NCBI GenBank assembly: GCA_002729595.1
Contig: PBYL01000213.1
Span: forward strand, 1 to 36,806
DNA length: 36,806 nt
Direction of reading: 5' to 3'
DNA from: Thalassovita sp.
GTDB lineage: Bacteria > Bacteroidota > Bacteroidia > Cytophagales > Flammeovirgaceae
The position numbers and the translations under genes were made by a program. Below, one piece after another: positions 32,027 through 36,806 of the stretch. The first letter of the stretch is position 1, and the number at the start of each line of letters is the position of its first letter. The notes beneath the pieces are model-generated. The model searched no databases and had not been told where the DNA came from. It worked only from the letters and a program-made list of their open reading frames with translations.

Positions 32027-33043
32027 ATGGACGCTCGAATAGCAAATCTATTAAAGAAGTATTTTTATAATCAGGCGAATGAGGCTGAGTCGATTGAGTT
32101 ACAAAATTGGCTAGCCGAGCAAGGTTATGAAAATCAATTAGATGAGATAGTTGAACAATTGTATCTGGAAACGAGCAATGAAAAAACTGTAATCGATGCT
32201 GATAGTAAAAAAATCTGGAACAACATTGCTACTAAAGTGGATGTTCCTACACCTCCCAAAACTGTTGTAAGAGAGTTACCAAATCAAAAATCGAATCCGT
32301 ATTGGAGAGTCGCTGCGGTAGTCACTTTGCTACTTGTAAGCTGGTTGGCATTTACTTACAAATCTAAAATAAGTGATGAGCAAAAAATAGCAGAGGTAAA
32401 ATGGATTAGCAGAGCAACTGCATTAGGAGAGAAACTTTCTCTCACCTTACCAGACGGCTCTAAAATTAAAGTGAATGCAGGTAGTAAGGTGAGGTTTGCA
32501 GAAAACTTTTTAGAATCGGATACCAGAATTATCTATCTGGAAGGAGAATCATTTTTTGATGTAGCCAAAATGCCAAGCAAACCTTTTAAAGTAATTACCG
32601 GTAATGTGGAAACTACCGTGCTTGGAACCTCATTTAATGTGCATGCATATCCATTAGATAACAAAGTACAGATTGCAGTTTTAACAGGAAAAGTAAATGT
32701 AAAAAACGAAACAGCCGAGGTCAATCTCACACCAGACGAGATGGCTACTTTAAAAGATACTGCCTTTGTAAAAACAGGTTTTAACAGAGAAGAAATATTT
32801 GGTTGGAAAGACGGTAAGCTCATTTTTAATAAATCCACTTTCGATGAAGTGTTAAGCAGTTTAGAGAAGTGGTATGGAGTAGAATTTATAGTTCAAGATG
32901 AAAAAATCCGCCGAAAACAGGTGGGTACTTTTACTGCGCAATATCAAAATGAAAGTCTGGAAACTGTATTAAAGGGAATCGCTTATTCTGGGAAATTTAA
33001 TTTTAAGATAGAAGGAAAGAAAGTTTTATTAAGCAATAAATAA
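32027..33043 (+). CDS. FecR-family anti-sigma factor
   Basis: A 338-aa inner-membrane protein, starting at the ATG at 32027 rather than the upstream TTG at 31961. A cytoplasmic N-terminal sigma-binding part (about 1-85; YFYNQANEAESIELQNWLAEQ), one membrane helix at about 89-107 (WRVAAVVTLLLVSWLAF), the periplasmic FecR domain (about 120-225; TLPDGSKIKVNAGSKV, RIIYLEGESFFDVAK, VLGTSFNVHAY) and a DUF4974 domain at the end (about 255-335). It transmits the signal from the SusC STN domain to the sigma factor just upstream. Four G or A bases preceding ATG form a weak ribosome-binding site. The 97-bp gap from the sigma gene holds no obvious hairpin. Confidence 0.92.
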   Translation: MDARIANLLKKYFYNQANEAESIELQNWLAEQGYENQLDEIVEQLYLETSNEKTVIDADSKKIWNNIATKVDVPTPPKTVVRELPNQKSNPYWRVAAVVTLLLVSWLAFTYKSKISDEQKIAEVKWISRATALGEKLSLTLPDGSKIKVNAGSKVRFAENFLESDTRIIYLEGESFFDVAKMPSKPFKVITGNVETTVLGTSFNVHAYPLDNKVQIAVLTGKVNVKNETAEVNLTPDEMATLKDTAFVKTGFNREEIFGWKDGKLIFNKSTFDEVLSSLEKWYGVEFIVQDEKIRRKQVGTFTAQYQNESLETVLKGIAYSGKFNFKIEGKKVLLSNK

Positions 33044-33126
33044 GGTGTTTTTGAAGAATTTAATATCGAATAATATGAACAGCAGCTAATATACTATTAT
33101 CTAATTTTAATGTAATCACAAAAATA

Positions 33127-33167
33127 CCCTGAAGGCAGATTTTGTCGCGATCATCTGCCTTACAGGG
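33127..33167 (+). promoter_or_regulatory. Leader hairpin before the SusC-like gene
   Basis: The arms 33127-33140 (CCCTGAAGGCAGAT) and 33153-33167 (ATCTGCCTTACAGGG) form a 13-bp stem with an asymmetric bulge and a 12-nt loop. It lies 33 bp upstream of the ATG with no T-run. It could control readthrough from fecR into the SusC/SusD pair. Confidence 0.55.
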
Positions 33168-33199
33168 CAATTGTTTAACTTGGTAAACTTAGTAAAAAT

Positions 33200-36100
33200 A
33201 TGAAATGGAAACTACTTAGACAAATCATCATTATGTCGAAATCCGTGCTATATTGCTTTATGATACAGTGCGTTACGCTATCAGTGTTGATTGCGAGCCC
33301 TGGAAAGAGCCAATCCAAAAGTGTGGAGGAAATTTATGTTTCAGTTAATCTGAAAAATACTACGCTAGAAGATCTTTTTGATCATATAGAAGCGCAAACA
33401 GAATTTGAGTTTGCCTACTTTACTAAAGCGCTGGACAAAGAAACCAGACTTAATTTACGTGTGAGCAACAGTTCGCTTGGAAACATCCTTCGAGAAGTTT
33501 CTAAAGAGGCTAATTTGGCTTTTAAACGTGTAAACGATAAAATATACATCAGTAAAAAAACAGTTTTAACCCCCAACCTTCTAGAAACGATTGAGGAAGA
33601 AGAGGTGGCTCAAGTGGCCATTTCTGGTGTGGTTATTTCGTCTGAAGATAACAATCCTTTGCCGGGGGTAAGTATTCTGATAAAAGGTACTGCGAACGGT
33701 ACAACTACCAATATTGATGGTAAATATTCACTTACAGCTCCTGCAGATGCCATTTTACAATACAGTTATATAGGTTTTGAAACACAGGAAATTGCTGTTG
33801 GTGCTCAAAGTGTTATCAATGTAACGCTTGCTCCAAACTTAGAGCAGCTTGAAGAAATTGTAGTAGTTGGTTACGGTACTGTAAAGAAAAGTGACTTAAC
33901 TGGTTCTGTGGTTTCTCTTAAATCAGATAAGATTAACCAAGGTGTAAATACCTCAGTAGATGAATTATTGAAAGGTAGAGCAGCCGGTGTGAGTGTGGTA
34001 CAAAACAGTTCTGAGCCGGGTGGCGGTGTGTCTATCAGTATTAGAGGTGCGAGTTCTTTTACGGCAGGCACTGCGCCATTATATGTGATTGATGGCTTGC
34101 CTATTAATAATGCTGCTTTAACTACAGGCAATGGTTCTTTCCCTGCATCACGATCTCCTGCAAACCCATTAAGTGCATTAAACCCAAATGATATAGAATC
34201 TATTGAGATTTTAAAAGATGCTTCTGCAACTGCAATTTACGGTTCTCGTGGTGCAAATGGGGTCATCTTGATTACTACCAAAAAAGGTAAAGCAGATAAA
34301 ATGAGGGTAAATTATGATGGCTATGTGGGTGTGCAAAATGTGCTGGGCAAATTAGATGTGCTCAATGCAGATGAATATTATAATGTATTGACTGAATTGG
34401 TAGAAGATGGTGGTGGTTCTGCAGAAGAAGCTGTTACCGGAATTGATAATGGCGGTACAGATTGGCAAGACTTATTATTGAGAGATAATGCGCCTGTTCA
34501 AAACCATAACTTATCGCTATCTGGAGGTAATGAAAAAACGAGTTACTATGCAGCATTAAATTACTTTAATCAAGAAGGTGTGGTGATTAGCTCTTCTTTT
34601 GAGCGCTACGGAGCAAGAATGAATGTGGATTCTAAAATCACAGACAAGCTAGAAGTTGGGGTAAATCTAAACACCACATTCAGTATTAATGACCTTGTAC
34701 CTGCTCAGTCTTATGGAGTAAACATGGATAATGGCGCGTTGTATTCTGCTTACAACTTCGATCCTACTTTGCAACCTTACGACGAAGATGGCAATTACAC
34801 ATTATCACCTTTCCATAGTTTAGATAATCCACTGGCATTGGCAAATGGTAAATCTTCCATTGTAAAAAGTTTTAGAACAATGGGTGTGGCTTATGCCAAG
34901 TATCAATTGTTGCCTTCTCTATCTTTCAAATTGAACTTGGGTACAGATGTAACCAACCAGCGTAAAGATGTGTACATCGATCGAACAACGGTAGATGGAA
35001 ATGCCAATGGAGGTATCGCCAACATCTTTAATGAAAACCGATCTAATTATCTGGTTGAGGCAACTACAACTTACAATAAGAAGTTTGGCGACCATAGTTT
35101 AACGGCGCTTGCTGGTGTTACCACCCAAAGATTTTTCTATAATGGTACTTATACCGAAGGCAGGTCATTCCCTTCTGATGTTACTGGAACAGATAATATT
35201 GGTTTGGGTGACCCGACACTTTACGTAATCGGAAGTAGCAGAGCTGGCTATCAATTACTTTCTTATATGGGTAGAGCCAATTATGCTTGGAAAGATAAAT
35301 ATCTCTTAACTGCTACATTGAGAATTGATGGTTCTTCTCGCTTCGGTGATAACAGTAAATATGGTTATTTCCCATCAGCAGCTTTTGCTTGGAAGATGAA
35401 AGAAGAGCCTTTTTTAGAAACAGTTGATGCCATTAGCACCATGAAGTTGCGAGCGAGCTGGGGACAAACTGGTAATCAAGAAATAGGTAATTATCAGTCA
35501 ATCACCACTTTTGCAGCCGGAGGAATTGCCGTATTTAATGTGGGTGGAGCATCTACTAAAATCTCAACCACAGCGCCAACCAGAATTGCCAACCCTAATT
35601 TGAAATGGGAAACTACAGAGCAATGGGATATCGGTGTTGATTTTGGCTTCTTAGAAGAAAGAATTTACGGTTCTTTAGAATACTTCGAGAAAAATACTTT
35701 CGATATGCTTATCAATTTGCCAGTACCAACCTCTACAGGTTATACCACGCAACTTACCAACATTGGTAGCATCAAAAACAAAGGGGTCGAGTTTACCTTA
35801 AACACTGTAAATATAGAAGGAGAATTCAACTGGACATCAACCATCAATCTGGCGACTATAAGAAATGAGGTAACTGATTTAGGTGGTATCGATCAGATTA
35901 TTGAAGGTAGTGCTGGTTTTACAGGAGGATTTTTCCTTTCAGAAGAAGCTCAGACATTAAGGTCTTTCTATGGCTATCAAGTTGATGGTGTTTGGCAAAA
36001 TGAAGATGACTTTAGCGTAACTACCGATAATGTAGCTCCGGGAGATTTAAAATACAGAGATGTAAATGGAGATGGTACCGTAAATGCAGACGACAGAGTT

Positions 36101-36610
36101 ATTCTCGGCAATTCATTCCCAGATTTAACATGGTCTTTTGGTAATTCACTCGAATACAAAAACTTTGGTTTAACGATATTCTTTGAGGGAGTAAATGGTG
36201 TAAGTATGCTCAACCAGAATTTAGTAGATACTTATTTTCCTATCAACTTTAGAAGAAACAAAATTGCAGAACCTTATTTAAACAGATGGACAGAAGATAA
36301 TCCTTCAAATAAATATCCTTCCTTTATTAATCCGGGAGGTCAGGGTACCAAACAGGCGAATTCATATACCATTGAAGATGCCTCTTACATCCGTCTTAAA
36401 ACTGTAACACTAAGCTATAACCTACCAAAACTGATCAATTCTATTAGTAATGCATCGGTTTATGTAACTGCAAGTAACTTGTTTACCATTACAGATTATA
36501 GCGGTATCGACCCAGCAATCAATACGAATGGTAATGCGGTAAGTAGAATCGATTACAATGCTTACCCAACCGCAAAATCAGTTCTTCTTGGTCTAAAACT
36601 TAGCTTCTAA
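33200..36610 (+). CDS. SusC-like TonB-dependent receptor with STN signalling domain
   Basis: A 1136-aa outer-membrane receptor. Signal peptide (about 1-35), STN domain (about 48-115; VNLKNTTLEDLFDHI), carboxypeptidase-regulatory-like domain (about 138-215; VISSEDNNPLPGVSI), TonB box LEEIVVVGYGT, plug (about 225-360) with the SusC motif APLYVIDGLPINN, and a barrel to the end. The STN domain shows it signals through FecR to the ECF sigma factor just upstream. It pairs with SusD, whose gene starts 11 bp later. The substrate cannot be read from sequence; no glycoside hydrolase lies in the window to hint at one. An alternative start at 33233 would shorten the signal peptide. Confidence 0.93.
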   Translation: MKWKLLRQIIIMSKSVLYCFMIQCVTLSVLIASPGKSQSKSVEEIYVSVNLKNTTLEDLFDHIEAQTEFEFAYFTKALDKETRLNLRVSNSSLGNILREVSKEANLAFKRVNDKIYISKKTVLTPNLLETIEEEEVAQVAISGVVISSEDNNPLPGVSILIKGTANGTTTNIDGKYSLTAPADAILQYSYIGFETQEIAVGAQSVINVTLAPNLEQLEEIVVVGYGTVKKSDLTGSVVSLKSDKINQGVNTSVDELLKGRAAGVSVVQNSSEPGGGVSISIRGASSFTAGTAPLYVIDGLPINNAALTTGNGSFPASRSPANPLSALNPNDIESIEILKDASATAIYGSRGANGVILITTKKGKADKMRVNYDGYVGVQNVLGKLDVLNADEYYNVLTELVEDGGGSAEEAVTGIDNGGTDWQDLLLRDNAPVQNHNLSLSGGNEKTSYYAALNYFNQEGVVISSSFERYGARMNVDSKITDKLEVGVNLNTTFSINDLVPAQSYGVNMDNGALYSAYNFDPTLQPYDEDGNYTLSPFHSLDNPLALANGKSSIVKSFRTMGVAYAKYQLLPSLSFKLNLGTDVTNQRKDVYIDRTTVDGNANGGIANIFNENRSNYLVEATTTYNKKFGDHSLTALAGVTTQRFFYNGTYTEGRSFPSDVTGTDNIGLGDPTLYVIGSSRAGYQLLSYMGRANYAWKDKYLLTATLRIDGSSRFGDNSKYGYFPSAAFAWKMKEEPFLETVDAISTMKLRASWGQTGNQEIGNYQSITTFAAGGIAVFNVGGASTKISTTAPTRIANPNLKWETTEQWDIGVDFGFLEERIYGSLEYFEKNTFDMLINLPVPTSTGYTTQLTNIGSIKNKGVEFTLNTVNIEGEFNWTSTINLATIRNEVTDLGGIDQIIEGSAGFTGGFFLSEEAQTLRSFYGYQVDGVWQNEDDFSVTTDNVAPGDLKYRDVNGDGTVNADDRVILGNSFPDLTWSFGNSLEYKNFGLTIFFEGVNGVSMLNQNLVDTYFPINFRRNKIAEPYLNRWTEDNPSNKYPSFINPGGQGTKQANSYTIEDASYIRLKTVTLSYNLPKLINSISNASVYVTASNLFTITDYSGIDPAINTNGNAVSRIDYNAYPTAKSVLLGLKLSF

Positions 36611-36621
36611 ATGACTGAAAT

Positions 36622-36806
36622 ATGAAAAAGATATTAAAATATAATTTGATACTTCTAATATTGATGCTGTTTTCATGCGAAGACGTATTGGAAGAAAAAG
36701 TATATTCTCAATTAGCACCCGAAAACTTTTTAACTACGGACGAAGGTCTGCGCTCTGTGTTGTTTGCTTCTTATTCTCAAGCATACCTCAATGGATATTC
36801 GCACCA
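36622..36806 (+). CDS. SusD/RagB-like lipoprotein, N-terminal part (cut by window edge)
   Basis: Sixty-one complete codons are visible. The peptide starts MKKILKYNLILLILMLFSC, a lipoprotein signal with the lipidated Cys at 19, followed by EDVLEEKVYSQLAPENF and LTTDEGLRSVLFASYSQAYL. The CxDxLEE opening and the first helix of a TPR-like fold are typical of SusD/RagB proteins, which bind the substrate at the cell surface over the SusC pore. It starts 11 bp after the SusC stop; the remainder is beyond the right edge. Confidence 0.88.
   Translation, partial: MKKILKYNLILLILMLFSCEDVLEEKVYSQLAPENFLTTDEGLRSVLFASYSQAYLNGYSH

Overview
The window reads as a stretch of a Bacteroidota chromosome, most likely from an environmental or marine Cytophagales-type organism. 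The evidence is AT-rich coding DNA, SusC/SusD-type outer-membrane genes with a FecI-like sigma factor and FecR-like anti-sigma factor, HmuY- and HmuR-type heme uptake genes, several short lipoproteins with weak or absent Shine-Dalgarno sequences, and promoter elements of the Bacteroidota TTG / TAnnTTTG type. I see no rRNA, tRNA, CRISPR array, transposase or prophage.

Layout. Positions 1-1864 hold a minus-strand group of small envelope genes: a glycine-zipper lipoprotein cut by the window edge, a beta-barrel protein, a 55-aa DUF1328-type membrane protein and a coiled-coil lipoprotein. Three of its intergenic gaps each contain a long inverted repeat. Positions 2139-6463 hold a plus-strand siderophore unit: a TonB-dependent receptor, a PepSY-type membrane protein and a small membrane protein. 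A membrane-bound LytTR regulator and a class-C-type serine hydrolase follow. Positions 8681-10570 hold a large secreted purple-acid-phosphatase-like enzyme with a PA14 domain, and 10966-11925 a TlpA-like sensor domain without its thioredoxin domain.

Positions 11953-20214 (minus strand) hold a complete heme acquisition locus. In transcription order it is hmuT, hmuU, hmuV, hmuS, a small Cys protein, an HmuR-type receptor, HmuY, a structured RNA element, a 57-aa ORF and a second small Cys protein. The hmuT promoter and the siderophore-receptor promoter have the same design: a -33 TTG, a TAnnTTTG-like -7 box, and a TTTAGAATTnnTCTAAA-type palindrome immediately downstream. A 25-bp perfect version of the palindrome lies further upstream of the receptor. 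I infer that one metal-responsive repressor, probably of the Fur or DtxR type, controls both loci.

Positions 20656-23692 encode a membrane histidine kinase, a stand-alone response regulator and a HAD phosphatase. Positions 23758-28976 are mixed housekeeping and accessory genes: AraC-type regulator, small membrane proteins, OsmC, DUF1801 and an M61 peptidase. Positions 29041-30607 hold a TetR regulator and a Tat-exported haloacid-dehalogenase-like protein, each preceded by nearly the same 22-bp operator. From 31348 to the right edge runs a FecI-FecR-SusC-SusD nutrient-uptake cassette cut by the window end; its SusC protein carries an N-terminal STN signalling domain.

The least-described material is in the heme locus: the paired small Cys proteins, the unlisted 57-aa ORF, and the intercistronic RNA structure whose mismatches become G-U pairs only on the transcribed strand.
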